Positions 12,067 to 22,065 are shown, counted from the first letter of the stretch. The stretch: 64,000 bases of DNA from Candidatus Pelagibacter sp. (GCA_028226735.1 JAOIYV010000002.1:9367-73366); one strand, 5' to 3'. A program made the numbers and translations. Notes: generated from the sequence alone by a model not told the origin.

Positions 12067-12353
12067 TATTCTACTACCTTTGGAACAACAAAAAAATCCT
12101 CATTTTCTTCAGGAGAGTTTTTTAATATTTTATTTCTAAGATCTTTACTTTTAACTTCATCAGCCCTAAATTTTAGCGTTGTTTCAGCTACTGATGTTAA
12201 GGGTTCAACTTTGCTTGTTTCAAGTTCGTTCAGTTTTTCAATAAAATCAAATATTGAGCTCAAATCTTCAACTAATTTTTTAGCTTTTTCATCATCAACA
12301 GAAATTCTTGATAATTTAGATATATGTTTTATTGTTTTAAGATCAATTGTCAT
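12066..12353 (-). CDS. gatC: Asp-tRNA(Asn)/Glu-tRNA(Gln) amidotransferase subunit C
   Basis: GatC, 95 residues from the ATG at 12353, giving [17 protein letters not shown], the normal start of the family; an upstream GTG at 12383 adds ten residues of no likeness. Family features are [12 protein letters not shown] at about residues 36-47 and the C-terminal [11 protein letters not shown]. GatC is the belt that holds GatA and GatB together. First gene of the minus-strand cluster and divergent from ruvX with 50 bases between the two start codons, so the promoters of both must lie in or near this spacer. Confidence 0.94.
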   Translation of the reverse strand: MTIDLKTIKHISKLSRISVDDEKAKKLVEDLSSIFDFIEKLNELETSKVEPLTSVAETTLKFRADEVKSKDLRNKILKNSPEENEDFFVVPKVVE

Positions 12354-12403
12354 GTGGTAATTAAATATGACGGAAACTATCACTTAAGTATAAAATATAC
12401 AAT

Positions 12404-12859
12404 ATGATCACGATTGAAGAATTTAAAAAAAAACACTCAAATAAAGTAAGGTTTGTTGGCTTAGATTTAGGCTCAAAAAGAATCGGCGTGTCAATTTGTG
12501 ATGAAAAGCAATCAATAGCAACACCTCTCAAAACTATAAACAAAACAAGTACAAATGCATTAATTGAGGAATTGAAAATGATAATTAAAGAGCACTACAT
12601 AGAAGGATTAATTATCGGAAACCCAATAAATATGGATGGTTCTATGGGTAGATCAGCTCAATCTGTAAATGATGTAGCCCTAAATATTTCTAAATCAATA
12701 AATGTTCCTGTAATTTTATGGGATGAAAGGCTATCAACAGTTGGGGCTTTTAATTTATCTAGTCAATTAGATATAAATGTATCTAAAAGAGTAAAAACTA
12801 TTGATCAAAATGCTGCTGCTTTCATTTTACAGGGTGCAATAGATTATTTAAATAATTAA
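12404..12859 (+). CDS. ruvX: RuvX/YqgF RNase H-like nuclease
   Basis: A 151-residue YqgF-family protein (putative Holliday junction resolvase, also implicated in pre-16S rRNA 5' end processing). The RNase H-like core is clear: FVGLDLGSKRIGVSICDE at about residues 18-35 with the first catalytic Asp, IIGNPINMDGSMG at about 73-85, LWDERLSTVGA at about 112-122 with the catalytic Glu, and DQNAAAFILQ near 139. First gene of the plus-strand group leading to pyrB. Confidence 0.93.
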   Translation: MITIEEFKKKHSNKVRFVGLDLGSKRIGVSICDEKQSIATPLKTINKTSTNALIEELKMIIKEHYIEGLIIGNPINMDGSMGRSAQSVNDVALNISKSINVPVILWDERLSTVGAFNLSSQLDINVSKRVKTIDQNAAAFILQGAIDYLNN

Positions 12860-12901
12860 TACTTGCCTTACTAGCTATTAATAGTTATAGAGTTAATTTT
12901 A

Positions 12902-13843
12902 ATGGCAATTAAAACAAATAAAGCTGTTAAAATTTCTCAAAGACACCTTTTAGGTATTCAAGATTTATCAATTTCTGATGTTAACTTTATCTTAAATGAA
13001 GCTAAGTCTTTTATAAAACTTAATAAAAGCAAACATAAAAAAATTGACGTATTGAATGGTAAAACTCAAATTAATCTATTCTTTGAACCTTCCACTAGAA
13101 CTCAAAGTTCTTTTGAATTAGCAGGAAAAAGATTAGGTGCTGATGTTATGTCAATGAATATGTCAAATTCAGCTATTAAAAAAGGTGAAACACTTATTGA
13201 TACAGCAATGACATTAAATGCTATGCATCCAGATATAATAGTTATTCGACACCAAGATTCTGGGGCTTGTAATCTCTTATCACAAAAGGTCAATTGCGCA
13301 GTATTAAATGCAGGTGATGGTAGTCGTGAACACCCTACCCAAGCACTGTTAGATGCACTAACAATAATTAACAGGAAAGAAAAGATTGAAGGTTTAAGAA
13401 TAGCCATCTGTGGGGATATTGCTCATTCACGTGTAGCTAGATCAAATATTTATCTACTCAATATGCTTGGTGCAGAAGTAAATATTATAGCTCCCTCTAA
13501 TTTAATGCCAAAAGAAATTGAAAAATTTGGTGTTAATAAATTTACTGATATGAAAAAAGGATTAAAAGGATGTGATATAGTTATGATGTTAAGATTGCAA
13601 AATGAAAGAATGACTAGTTCATTTTTATCTTCTAATAGAGAGTATTATGAATATTACGGTTTAACTCCTGATAAATTAGAACATGCAAAAGAAGATGCAT
13701 TAATAATGCATCCAGGTCCTATGAATAGAGGTATTGAAATTGATACTAAGTTAGCTGATGATATTAATAGAAGTGTAATTAAAGAACAAGTTGAACTAGG
13801 TGTGGCTGTTAGAATGGCTTGTTTAAAAATATTTTGTGAATAA
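12902..13843 (+). CDS. pyrB: Aspartate carbamoyltransferase catalytic subunit
   Basis: PyrB, 313 residues, the committed step of pyrimidine synthesis (carbamoyl phosphate plus aspartate). Carbamoyl-phosphate site [13 protein letters not shown] at about residues 61-73, [11 protein letters not shown] near 140-150, HSRVARSN near 180, and the Asp-binding [12 protein letters not shown] near 277-288 are all intact. No pyrI regulatory gene is near. pyrC-like starts at the base after the stop, so the two are translationally linked, matching complexes in which ATCase associates with a dihydroorotase-like partner. Confidence 0.97.
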   Translation: MAIKTNKAVKISQRHLLGIQDLSISDVNFILNEAKSFIKLNKSKHKKIDVLNGKTQINLFFEPSTRTQSSFELAGKRLGADVMSMNMSNSAIKKGETLIDTAMTLNAMHPDIIVIRHQDSGACNLLSQKVNCAVLNAGDGSREHPTQALLDALTIINRKEKIEGLRIAICGDIAHSRVARSNIYLLNMLGAEVNIIAPSNLMPKEIEKFGVNKFTDMKKGLKGCDIVMMLRLQNERMTSSFLSSNREYYEYYGLTPDKLEHAKEDALIMHPGPMNRGIEIDTKLADDINRSVIKEQVELGVAVRMACLKIFCE

Positions 13844-15130
13844 ATGAAAAAACAATATTTTATAAATGCAAATATAATTGATCCGCATAACTCTCTTAAT
13901 GAAAATGGAGGTCTAATTATTAGTGAAAAAGGTGAAATTGAAGCAATAGGTAAAAAAGTTAATACAAATAATTTATCCTCTAGAGAAAAAATTATTGACC
14001 TTAAGGGTAAATATATTTTCCCTGGTTTGGTTGATATGAGAGTTTTTGCAGGTGAACCTGGTTATGAATATAAAGAAAATTTCAGAACTTTGAGTAATGC
14101 TGCGCTTGCTGGAGGCGTTACTTCAGTAGTGACAATGCCAAACACTGACCCAGTTATAGATAATGTTTCAATTGTTGATTTTTTAAAAAGACGTGGGAGA
14201 GATAAATCTAAAATAAATGTTTTTCCAAGTGCTTCGTTAACTAAAAATATTGAGGGGACTAATATGACTGAATTTGGTCTTCTTCAAAAAAAAGGAATAA
14301 TTGCTTTTACAGATGGAACTAAAACAATTCAAAATACTCAATTAATGTCTAGAATAATGAATTCTGCTAAAGATTTAGGCACTCTTATTATGCAGCATGC
14401 TGAAGATTACAATTTATCAAAAGATGGGATGATTAATACTGGTATAATTGCAACAAAACTTGGATTGTCAGGAATTCCAGATATAGCAGAAAGAATAATT
14501 ATTGAAAGAGATCTAACCTTACTTGAGCATATAAAATGTAGATATCATATATCTCAGATATCATCTGGAAAATCAGTTGAAATAATAAAAGAAAGAAAAG
14601 AAAAAGTTAAATTTACCACTGGTGTATCTATTAATAATTTATCTTTAAACGAAAATGATATTGGTGATTTTAGGACATTTTTAAAATTGTCACCTCCACT
14701 TAGAAAAGAAGAGGATAGAGTGGCTCTCGTTGAAGGTCTTAAGGATCAAAGTATTGATGTCATAGTTTCAGACCATAAACCTGAGGATGAGGAACAAAAA
14801 AGATTAACTTTTGCTCAAGCTGCAACTGGTGCATCAGGAATAGAGACTTTATTATCTTTAAGTCTAGAATTATTTCATAATGGATCGCTTAAATTAGAAA
14901 CAATTATTAGAGCTTTGACATCAAACCCAGCAAAAATTTTAAAATTAAATAAAGGAAACCTTTCAATTGGTAGTGATGCAGATTTTTGTATTGTGGATCT
15001 AGAAAAACCATGGATTGTAAAAAAAGAAAAACTTATCTCTAAATCCAAAAATACTTCTATAGAGAATAAAAAATTACAAGGTAAAGTTATAAATACATTT
15101 GTAAAAGGTGAGGAATTATTTAGATTATAA
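13844..15130 (+). CDS. pyrC: Dihydroorotase homologue, probably non-catalytic (PyrX-like)
   Basis: A 428-residue class I dihydroorotase-fold protein directly following pyrB. The family landmarks PGLVDM, AALAGGVTSVVTMPNTDPVID and NPAKIL are present, but metal ligands are missing: the DxHxH motif reads D64-M-R66-V-F68, with both His lost, and the HxxH segment reads YHISQISS with Gln for the second His. The bridging-Asp region (FTDG) and the SDHKPED segment remain. In other bacteria, such degenerate proteins next to pyrB (often called PyrX or PyrC') are structural partners of ATCase, and a separate active dihydroorotase exists. The symbol pyrC is a homology label only. Confidence 0.85.
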   Translation: MKKQYFINANIIDPHNSLNENGGLIISEKGEIEAIGKKVNTNNLSSREKIIDLKGKYIFPGLVDMRVFAGEPGYEYKENFRTLSNAALAGGVTSVVTMPNTDPVIDNVSIVDFLKRRGRDKSKINVFPSASLTKNIEGTNMTEFGLLQKKGIIAFTDGTKTIQNTQLMSRIMNSAKDLGTLIMQHAEDYNLSKDGMINTGIIATKLGLSGIPDIAERIIIERDLTLLEHIKCRYHISQISSGKSVEIIKERKEKVKFTTGVSINNLSLNENDIGDFRTFLKLSPPLRKEEDRVALVEGLKDQSIDVIVSDHKPEDEEQKRLTFAQAATGASGIETLLSLSLELFHNGSLKLETIIRALTSNPAKILKLNKGNLSIGSDADFCIVDLEKPWIVKKEKLISKSKNTSIENKKLQGKVINTFVKGEELFRL

Positions 15131-15132
15131 TA

Positions 15133-15708
15133 ATGGAATATTTAATATTTATTTTAGGATCCTACTTAATAGGATCAATTCCATTTGGTTTCTTGCTTAC
15201 AAAATTTTTTTTAAAAAAAGATATTAGAAAAATTGGCTCAGGTAATATTGGTGCAACAAATGCACTAAGAACTGGTAATAAATTAATCGGTTACATGACA
15301 TTAATTTTAGATATTTTAAAAGCAATAATTCCAGTTATTTATATTAAGTTCAATTTTCCAGACTATATTTTTATTACTTCATTAAGTGTTTTTTTAGGCC
15401 ATGTATTCCCTATCTGGCTAAAGTTTAAAGGTGGAAAAGGTGTTGCAACATATTTGGGAATATTATTTGCAATAAATATAGCTTATGGATTTGTTTTCAT
15501 TGTAAGCTGGTTAGTTGTTTTTTTTATTTCTAAATATTCTTCTTTGTCTTCTATTATAGCTAGCTTATTAATACCTTTTTACTTGATTATTTTTGAAAGT
15601 TTTAATTCTATATTTTTTGGAATAATGTTTGTATTAATTTTCTTTACTCATAGAGAAAACGTTAAACGCTTGAAAAATAAAGAAGAAAGTAAGACAAAAA
15701 TTTATTAA
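15133..15708 (+). CDS. plsY: Acyl-phosphate:glycerol-3-phosphate acyltransferase
   Basis: PlsY, 191 residues, inner-membrane enzyme that transfers acyl from acyl-phosphate to glycerol 3-phosphate in phospholipid synthesis. The three family motifs are present: GSIPFGFLLTK near residue 14, GSGNIGATNALRTGN at about residues 36-50, and LGHVFPIWLKFKGGKGVAT at about 87-105. About five membrane segments. It sits 2 bases after pyrC-like and before topA; many relatives have dprA between plsY and topA, which is absent here. Confidence 0.95.
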   Translation: MEYLIFILGSYLIGSIPFGFLLTKFFLKKDIRKIGSGNIGATNALRTGNKLIGYMTLILDILKAIIPVIYIKFNFPDYIFITSLSVFLGHVFPIWLKFKGGKGVATYLGILFAINIAYGFVFIVSWLVVFFISKYSSLSSIIASLLIPFYLIIFESFNSIFFGIMFVLIFFTHRENVKRLKNKEESKTKIY

Positions 15709-15746
15709 TTTGACTATCAAAAACTATTTAGTAGTTTGTCTTCATA

Positions 15747-18332
15747 ATGAATCTTGTTATCGTAGAAAGTCCAGCTAAAGCAAAAACAATTAACAAATAT
15801 CTAGGTGAAAATTATATTGTTTTAGCTAGCTATGGTCATATTAGAGACTTACCTTCTAAAAATGGATCCGTTGATCCAGAAAATAACTTTAGAATGGAAT
15901 GGGAAGTGGACAGTTTTTCAAAAAAATATTTAAAAGAAATCACTGATGCGGCTAAGGATTCTTCTAAAATTATACTTGCTACAGACCCTGATCGTGAAGG
16001 TGAAGCAATAGCTTGGCATGTAAAAGAATATTTAAACGAAAAGAAGTTAATTAAAGACAAACATGTGGAAAGAGTTGTTTTTAATGAAATAACTAAAAAA
16101 GCTGTAATACATGGGATTGAAAACCCCAGACAAATAGAACAATTACTAGTTGATGCTTATATGGCTAGAAGAGCTTTGGATTATTTAGTTGGATTTAATA
16201 TTTCCCCTATTTTATGGACTAAATTACCAGGATCAAAATCAGCAGGCCGTGTACAGTCGGTCGCCCTAAAACTAATTACTGAAAGAGAACATGAAATTGA
16301 ATTATTTGATCCACAGGAATTTTGGACATTAAGTATAAAATTTAATGACAAAGAGAATAAAGAAATTTTAGCAAGTATTGTTCAACTTAATGGAACAAAA
16401 ATTGAAAAATTTTCTTTTAAAAATAAGGAAGAAATCCTTAAAGCTATACAAAGTGTTAAATCTAAAAAGTTCGAAATTAGTGACATATCTAGTAAAATTG
16501 TTAATAGGAATCCGTCTGGACCTTTTACTACATCTACACTACAACAATCTGCATCAGGTAGATTAGGATTTGGAGCCTCCAGAACAATGCAAATTGCCCA
16601 AAAATTATATCAAGGAATAGAAATAGATGGAGAAACTATAGGACTAATTACTTATATGAGGACTGATGGTACAAATTTATCATCTGACGCTATAGACTCA
16701 TTTAGATTATATATTAAAAATGAATTTGGTGATGAATATCTACCTGCAAAACCATTAAATTATACTGGAAAAAAAGCAAAAAATGCACAAGAAGCTCATG
16801 AGGCTATTAGACCAACAGATATAAATAGATCACCGAATAATGTTAAAAAATATTTAAGCCCAGATCAACATAAGCTATATGAATTAATCTGGAGTAGAGC
16901 TTTATCATCACAAATGGAATCTGCAAAATTTGATAGAAACACAATTACTTTATCTTCAGAAAATAATGAATCAATATGTAAAACTAGTGGATCAGTTATT
17001 AAATTTGACGGATTTTTAAAAGTAATGAAGGATAATAAAAAAGATGATGATGAAATTCTTCCTGAGATGTCCAAAGGACCAGTAAATATTGAAGCCCTTA
17101 TGGATGAACAACATTTTACTCAACCACCACCAAGGTATTCTGAAGCAAGTTTAGTTAAAAAATTAGAGGAATTAGGTATTGGAAGACCTTCTACTTATGC
17201 CAGTATAATATCTGTAATATCAACAAGAGGTTACGCTGAGAGTATAAATAAAAGATTTCATCCTACTGATAGAGGTAAATTAATATCAGCATTTCTTGAA
17301 AAACTATTCTCCAAATATGTTGACTACAATTTTACTGCCAGCCTTGAAAATCAACTAGATGAAATAACAACTGGTAAAGAAGGTTGGATAAAAGTTTTAG
17401 AAATGTTTTGGAAAGATTTTAATCAAAATGTATCTGAAGTTAAAGAAAAAAGAACAAGAGAAGTTTTAGACCTATTGAATGACAGTTTGGGTAGTTTAAT
17501 TTTTGAAAGAGGAAAAGATGGTAAAGTTGATAGAAAATGCCAATTATGTGATACAGGATCATTAAGTTTAAAAAACAGTTTTAGAGGTGGGGCTTTTATC
17601 GGGTGTTCAAATTATCCAGAATGTAAGTTTACAAGACCTCTATCAAAAGCAAAAGCAGCAGCACAATCACAATTAGCTGAACCAAAATTTATTGGAAAGC
17701 ATGAAAATGGAAATGATATGTATCTTAAAAATGGTAGATTTGGTCCTTATATTCAATATGAAAAAAATGAAGAAGTAAAAGAAGAAACTATTGAAATTAA
17801 AAAGAAAAAAAATAAAAGTAAAAAGAAAAAAAAAGATAAAGAAGAAAATAATTTTAAAAATGTTTCTATACCAAAAGGTATAACACTAGAAAGTGTTGAT
17901 CTAGATAGAGCAAAATTTCTTTGTTCACTCCCAAAAAGCTTAGGTATTAATCCAGAAAACCAAAAAGAAATCTTATTAAACTCAGGTAGATTTGGTCCAT
18001 ATCTAAAATGTGAAAATAAATCAGCCAGAATTGAAAATGTAGAAGAAATTTTTTCAATTGGATTGAATAGAGCTATAACTCTTATAGCTGAAGCAAAACC
18101 AGGAAGAATGTCGTCATCTATCATAAAAGACTTGGGTGAACACCCTGAGGATAAAAAGCCTGTTCGTATTATGAAGGGTCAATACGGACCTTATATAAAA
18201 TATAAATCGCTAAATGCAACTATACCAGAGGAAAAAGACCCTTTAGAAATTAATATGGAAGAGGCATTAATTTTGATTGAGAAAAGAAAAGAATACGATA
18301 AAACAAAGAAATCTAAAAAAAAAAAGGAATAA
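15747..18332 (+). CDS. topA: DNA topoisomerase I
   Basis: TopA, 861 residues, relaxes negative supercoils. TOPRIM domain begins at residue 1 (MNLVIVESPAKAKTI) with the acidic DPDREGEAIAWH segment near residue 77. The catalytic Tyr is Tyr303 in GLITYMRTDG. One CxxC...CxxxxxC zinc ribbon is visible at about residues 618-642 (CQLCDTG, GCSNYPEC). C-terminal repeats with NGRFGPYIQYE, SGRFGPYLKCE and KGQYGPYIKYK alternate with a very Lys-rich linker around residues 685-700 and a basic tail, both unusual in charge and probably for DNA contact. Two bases separate the stop from a run of A before the next gene. Confidence 0.97.
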   Translation: MNLVIVESPAKAKTINKYLGENYIVLASYGHIRDLPSKNGSVDPENNFRMEWEVDSFSKKYLKEITDAAKDSSKIILATDPDREGEAIAWHVKEYLNEKKLIKDKHVERVVFNEITKKAVIHGIENPRQIEQLLVDAYMARRALDYLVGFNISPILWTKLPGSKSAGRVQSVALKLITEREHEIELFDPQEFWTLSIKFNDKENKEILASIVQLNGTKIEKFSFKNKEEILKAIQSVKSKKFEISDISSKIVNRNPSGPFTTSTLQQSASGRLGFGASRTMQIAQKLYQGIEIDGETIGLITYMRTDGTNLSSDAIDSFRLYIKNEFGDEYLPAKPLNYTGKKAKNAQEAHEAIRPTDINRSPNNVKKYLSPDQHKLYELIWSRALSSQMESAKFDRNTITLSSENNESICKTSGSVIKFDGFLKVMKDNKKDDDEILPEMSKGPVNIEALMDEQHFTQPPPRYSEASLVKKLEELGIGRPSTYASIISVISTRGYAESINKRFHPTDRGKLISAFLEKLFSKYVDYNFTASLENQLDEITTGKEGWIKVLEMFWKDFNQNVSEVKEKRTREVLDLLNDSLGSLIFERGKDGKVDRKCQLCDTGSLSLKNSFRGGAFIGCSNYPECKFTRPLSKAKAAAQSQLAEPKFIGKHENGNDMYLKNGRFGPYIQYEKNEEVKEETIEIKKKKNKSKKKKKDKEENNFKNVSIPKGITLESVDLDRAKFLCSLPKSLGINPENQKEILLNSGRFGPYLKCENKSARIENVEEIFSIGLNRAITLIAEAKPGRMSSSIIKDLGEHPEDKKPVRIMKGQYGPYIKYKSLNATIPEEKDPLEINMEEALILIEKRKEYDKTKKSKKKKE

Positions 18333-18336
18333 AAAA

Positions 18337-18621
18337 ATGATTAAAAAAATTAAAGTGATATTAACAAGTACAGTACTAATGTTTTTTATAACTAATGTGA
18401 ACTCAGCTCAAAAAGATTGCTCAGTGTTTAAGCATAAAATTGACAGAAGCATATGTCTTGCACAAAATTTAGAGGCAAGTAATACAGTTGAAAATTCAAG
18501 TTCATCTTCTTCAACTTCCTCAAGTGGAATTGCAGAAAAATCTACAGGTTTTTTTAAAAAAATAGGAAGTACTTTAAAATTAAAAAAACACAAGAAATTT
18601 AGGGAACAAGGTGATCAATAA
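18337..18621 (+). CDS. Small exported protein, function unknown
   Basis: A 94-residue protein from the ATG at 18337 (the frame is open upstream inside topA, but that part is a Lys-rich shadow). Residues 1-23 are a signal peptide (MIKKIKVILTSTVLMFFITNVNSA). The mature part has two Cys (DCSVF, SICLA) that could pair, a Ser-rich run at about residues 52-62, and a basic C-terminal segment (KKIGSTLKLKKHKK). I recognise no family. It follows topA by 4 bases and precedes the RidA gene, so it is probably co-transcribed and periplasmic. Confidence 0.62.
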   Translation: MIKKIKVILTSTVLMFFITNVNSAQKDCSVFKHKIDRSICLAQNLEASNTVENSSSSSSTSSSGIAEKSTGFFKKIGSTLKLKKHKKFREQGDQ

Positions 18622-18639
18622 TAAATAATTTATTCATCA

Positions 18640-19101
18640 ATGAATTTTGAAAAAAAAATTACTGAATTAAAAATTGTATTGCCAGATGCAAAATCCCCTG
18701 TGGGATCTTACATTGCTTCAAAAATTTGTGGTAATATGCTTTTTATATCAGGCCAAATTTCAATATCGGCTAATGGTGAACTTATTAAAGGGAAATTAGG
18801 CAGAGAATTGAAAACAGAAGAAGGTTATGATGCTGCCAGAAGATGTGGATTAAGCATAGTATCACAGGTTAAAAAAGCATGTGGTGATGATTTGTCAAAA
18901 GTTAAATCCTGCGTAAAACTTACTGGCTTTGTTAATTCTACGGAAGATTTTATTGAACAACCAAAAGTAATTAATGGTGCTTCAGACTTAATAGCTTCAA
19001 TTTTTGGGGATGCTGGAATGCATACTCGTGCTGCGGTAAGTACAAGCAGTTTGCCACTTGGTGTTTCGGTAGAAGTAGATGCTATTTTTGAATTAAATTA
19101 G
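18640..19101 (+). CDS. RidA/YjgF-family protein (YjgH-like subgroup)
   Basis: A 153-residue member of the Rid superfamily (reactive enamine/imine deaminases). The fold signature LFISGQIS near residue 31-38, LTGFVNSTEDF near 93-103 and the end motif LPLGVSVEVDAIFEL at about 139-153 are typical; the length and GDAGMHTRAAVSTSSLP segment match the longer 150-residue subgroup rather than classical 128-residue RidA. The Arg that binds the substrate carboxylate in RidA aligns with the Arg in HTRAAV. Actual substrate unknown. Its stop overlaps the convergent ugd stop region by 4 bases. Confidence 0.88.
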   Translation: MNFEKKITELKIVLPDAKSPVGSYIASKICGNMLFISGQISISANGELIKGKLGRELKTEEGYDAARRCGLSIVSQVKKACGDDLSKVKSCVKLTGFVNSTEDFIEQPKVINGASDLIASIFGDAGMHTRAAVSTSSLPLGVSVEVDAIFELN

Positions 19102-20396
19102 TTTCCAATACAAAAGTATTTAATTTTTTGTTCACCCATTTTGTTTGATGAATAAATACCTCTCATATCAAATAAAATAAATTTCTTATTTCTTACATAT
19201 TTTTTAAAATTGATTGATTTAAAATCATTCCATTCAGTATGAATAATAATTAGATCAGATTCTTTTATTGCTGATTTAATATCATGTGAAAACTTAACAT
19301 TCTTGAGTTTTTTAAATTCCTTTTTTTCACCAGTTGGATCATAATAATTAACCTTAGCACCTTTTTTAACTAAAGATGGAATCATTGATAAACTAGAGGA
19401 GTCTCTCATATCATCTGTGTTTGCTTTGAAAGTTACTCCCAAAAAACAAATTTTTTTGTTTTTAACTTTTTTATTTAATAAATTAAAAACTCTTTGTAGT
19501 AATAGTGTGGATCTTTTTTCATTTGATTTAATCACACTTTTAATGACAGATAAATCTGATTTAAATTTATCAGCAGTATTTGTGATGGCTTTAGTATCTT
19601 TAGGAAAACAAGAGCCACCATAAGCAGGACCAGCTCTTAAAAATCTACTACCTATTCTTTTATCAAGACCCATGCCTATAGATATGTCTTCAACATTGAC
19701 ACTAATTTTTTCACATAAATTAGCAATTTCATTAATAAATGTTATTTTTGTAGCTAAAAAAGCATTAGAGGCATACTTAATTAATTCAGCAGCTCTTCTT
19801 GATATATTTATATATTTAGCACCCTTTGAAATTAATGGTGAATAAAGGTTTTTTAAAACCTTGTTAGATCTTTTATCATTTGTACCAACAACTACTCTAT
19901 CAGGAAATATAAAGTCTCTTATTGCTTCACCTTCTCGTAAAAATTCTGGATTTGAAATTACAGAAAATTTTTTTTTAGATATTTTTTTAGCAATTATTGT
20001 TTCTATTTCATCACCTGTTGTAACTGGTACTGTAGATTTGGTAATAATAATTTTAAATTTTGAAATTGAGGATCGTATTTCTTTAGCTACTTTGTAGATT
20101 TGACTTAAATCAGCTCCATTATTATTTTTTTTTGTTGGTGTTCCAACACAAATAAATATTATATCAGATTTGTGTATTGATTCTTTGAGATTTGTTGAAA
20201 ATTTTAACCTTTTATTTTTATAATTTTTTATAACTAATTCTTCTAAACCTGGCTCGTAAATAGGAATTATACCTTTCTTTAAATTTTCTATTTTTTTTTC
20301 ATCCTTATCAACACAAATAACATCATTACCGAGGTCAGAAAAACAAACGCCACTTACTAGGCCCACATAACCTGTTCCAATCATACATAATTTCAT
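19098..20396 (-). CDS. ugd: UDP-glucose 6-dehydrogenase
   Basis: A 432-residue NAD-dependent enzyme converting UDP-glucose to UDP-glucuronate, a precursor of acidic surface polysaccharides. N-terminal NAD site MIGTGYVGLVSGVCFSDLG at about residues 4-22, EFLREGEAIRDF near 151-162, and the catalytic Cys in GPAYGGSCFPKD near residue 260. The C-terminal UDP-binding domain ends with HTEWNDF. The start overlaps the galU stop by 4 bases, so galU product feeds straight into this enzyme. Confidence 0.95.
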   Translation of the reverse strand: MKLCMIGTGYVGLVSGVCFSDLGNDVICVDKDEKKIENLKKGIIPIYEPGLEELVIKNYKNKRLKFSTNLKESIHKSDIIFICVGTPTKKNNNGADLSQIYKVAKEIRSSISKFKIIITKSTVPVTTGDEIETIIAKKISKKKFSVISNPEFLREGEAIRDFIFPDRVVVGTNDKRSNKVLKNLYSPLISKGAKYINISRRAAELIKYASNAFLATKITFINEIANLCEKISVNVEDISIGMGLDKRIGSRFLRAGPAYGGSCFPKDTKAITNTADKFKSDLSVIKSVIKSNEKRSTLLLQRVFNLLNKKVKNKKICFLGVTFKANTDDMRDSSSLSMIPSLVKKGAKVNYYDPTGEKKEFKKLKNVKFSHDIKSAIKESDLIIIHTEWNDFKSINFKKYVRNKKFILFDMRGIYSSNKMGEQKIKYFCIGN

Positions 20397-21208
20397 GATT
20401 TAGCAATCTCCAAAGACGAATTAATATAACCATTCATTGTTCCACAATCTAAATATTTACCAGAAAATTTATGTCCAATAAATTTATCATTATGATTTAG
20501 TAATGATTGTATAGCATCTGTAATGTGAATTTCACCACCTTTACCGGGAGTTAATTTATTTAATTCTTCAAAGATTGTAAAAGGTAAAATATAACGTCCA
20601 ATTATAGCGTTATTAGAAGGTGCTTTTTTTATGCTAGGTTTTTCTACAACATTTTTTATTATAAAATTATTTTTATCAATTTTTTTTTTAATATTATAAA
20701 TTCCCCATCTTTGAACTGTTTTTTTTTTTACTTTCATACTAGCCATAACAGGGGATTTATATTTTTTATAAATACTAATCATAGATTTAGAACAATTGTT
20801 TTTTATAATTAAATCATCCGGTAACAACATTAAAAAAAATTTATTTTTTATCAATTTTCTGGTTTTAAGTACAGCATCGCCAGTTCCGAGTGGCTTATCT
20901 TGATAAACAAATTTAATCATCTTTCTATATTTGAGAATTTTTTTGTATTCTAATATAATACGAGGATCTCTTTTGCGCTTAATTATTTTTTTGTAAAATT
21001 TGTCATTATAAAAATAATTTTTTATCATAATTTTTTTTTTAGAAATAATCAAAATAATTTCTTTAACTCCAGCCTCTATACATTCATCAAGGATATATTC
21101 AATTCCAGGTTTACCATTAATAGGTAAAAGTTCTTTTGCAAAAACACTTGTGAGTGGAAGTAGTCTTGTACCAAGTCCAGCTAATGGAATTATTGCTTGT
21201 TTAATCAT
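20393..21208 (-). CDS. galU: UTP-glucose-1-phosphate uridylyltransferase
   Basis: A 271-residue nucleotidyltransferase making UDP-glucose. The N-terminus AIIPLAGLGTRLLPLT carries the nucleotide loop, followed by FAKELLPINGKPGIEYILDE with the activator Lys; LLPDDLI near residue 134 holds the metal-binding Asp, and VEKPS near 188 the sugar site. Shorter than E. coli GalU (about 300), common in small genomes. It is divergent from panC with 34 bases between start codons. Lys content is high even for this genome. Confidence 0.92.
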   Translation of the reverse strand: MIKQAIIPLAGLGTRLLPLTSVFAKELLPINGKPGIEYILDECIEAGVKEIILIISKKKIMIKNYFYNDKFYKKIIKRKRDPRIILEYKKILKYRKMIKFVYQDKPLGTGDAVLKTRKLIKNKFFLMLLPDDLIIKNNCSKSMISIYKKYKSPVMASMKVKKKTVQRWGIYNIKKKIDKNNFIIKNVVEKPSIKKAPSNNAIIGRYILPFTIFEELNKLTPGKGGEIHITDAIQSLLNHNDKFIGHKFSGKYLDCGTMNGYINSSLEIAKS

Positions 21209-21242
21209 ATAAATGTTTTACTTATTAATAATATTATTACAA

Positions 21243-22058
21243 ATGAAATTAATAAGACAAATTACTGATCTAAATAAGGCAATTAAAGATGAGCAAAGAT
21301 TAGGATTTGTTCCTACTATGGGAGGTCTTCATAAGGGTCATGAGTCTTTAATAAAGATTTCAAAGAAAAAAAGTAACAAAACTTTGGTTTCTATTTTTAT
21401 TAACCCAAAACAATTTAATAATAAGGATGATTTTAGATCTTATCCTAGAAATTTGAAAAATGATTTAATTCTTTTAAAAAAATTAAAAGTGGATTTTATT
21501 TTTATACCATCTGTTAATTTAATTTTTGGTAAAAAAAAACTAATAGAATTTAAATTTAAAAAAACTCAGAAAATACTTTGTGCAAAGCACAGAAAAGGTC
21601 ATTTTGAAGGAGTTTTAAATGTAATGGATCGACTAGTTAATTTAATATCACCAAAAATAATATTTATGGGTGAAAAGGATTTTCAGCAATTTTTTTTAGT
21701 TAAAGATTATATAGAAAAAAAATATAATACTAATATTCATTGCTGTAAAACTATTAGAAATAAAAAAAAAGTTGCTTTATCAACAAGAAATTATTTGCTT
21801 CATCCTAAAGATCTTAATAAAGCCGCTCTTATAGCAAATATTTTAATTAGACTAAAAAAGACAATTAATAAAAATAGAAAAAATGTTGCTCATCTAATTA
21901 TAAAAAAGAAGAAAGATTTAATTAAAAAATTTAATATTAAAATTGAATATTTGGAGGCAAGAAATACAATTGATTTAAATTCTAATATTATAAATAAAAA
22001 ATATAAAATTTTTATTGCTTATTACCTTAACCATGTAAGATTAATAGACAATTTTTAA
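21243..22058 (+). CDS. panC: Pantothenate synthetase
   Basis: PanC, 271 residues from the ATG at 21243, which gives [14 protein letters not shown]; an upstream frame to 21213 is only a hydrophobic leader with no likeness. ATP-binding [16 protein letters not shown] at about residues 21-36 (Gly for the usual Ala), FINPKQFN near 57-64, MGEKDFQQ near 142-149 and the KMSKS-like STRNYLL near 180-186 define the family. It condenses pantoate and beta-alanine. No panB is nearby. Confidence 0.93.
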   Translation: MKLIRQITDLNKAIKDEQRLGFVPTMGGLHKGHESLIKISKKKSNKTLVSIFINPKQFNNKDDFRSYPRNLKNDLILLKKLKVDFIFIPSVNLIFGKKKLIEFKFKKTQKILCAKHRKGHFEGVLNVMDRLVNLISPKIIFMGEKDFQQFFLVKDYIEKKYNTNIHCCKTIRNKKKVALSTRNYLLHPKDLNKAALIANILIRLKKTINKNRKNVAHLIIKKKKDLIKKFNIKIEYLEARNTIDLNSNIINKKYKIFIAYYLNHVRLIDNF

Positions 22059-22065
22059 TTCTTAA

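Noticed and set aside
17753..18124. Minus-strand open frame of about 120 codons inside topA
   Set aside because: Low-complexity shadow opposite the Lys-rich linker and FGPY repeats of TopA; no ribosome site or likeness.
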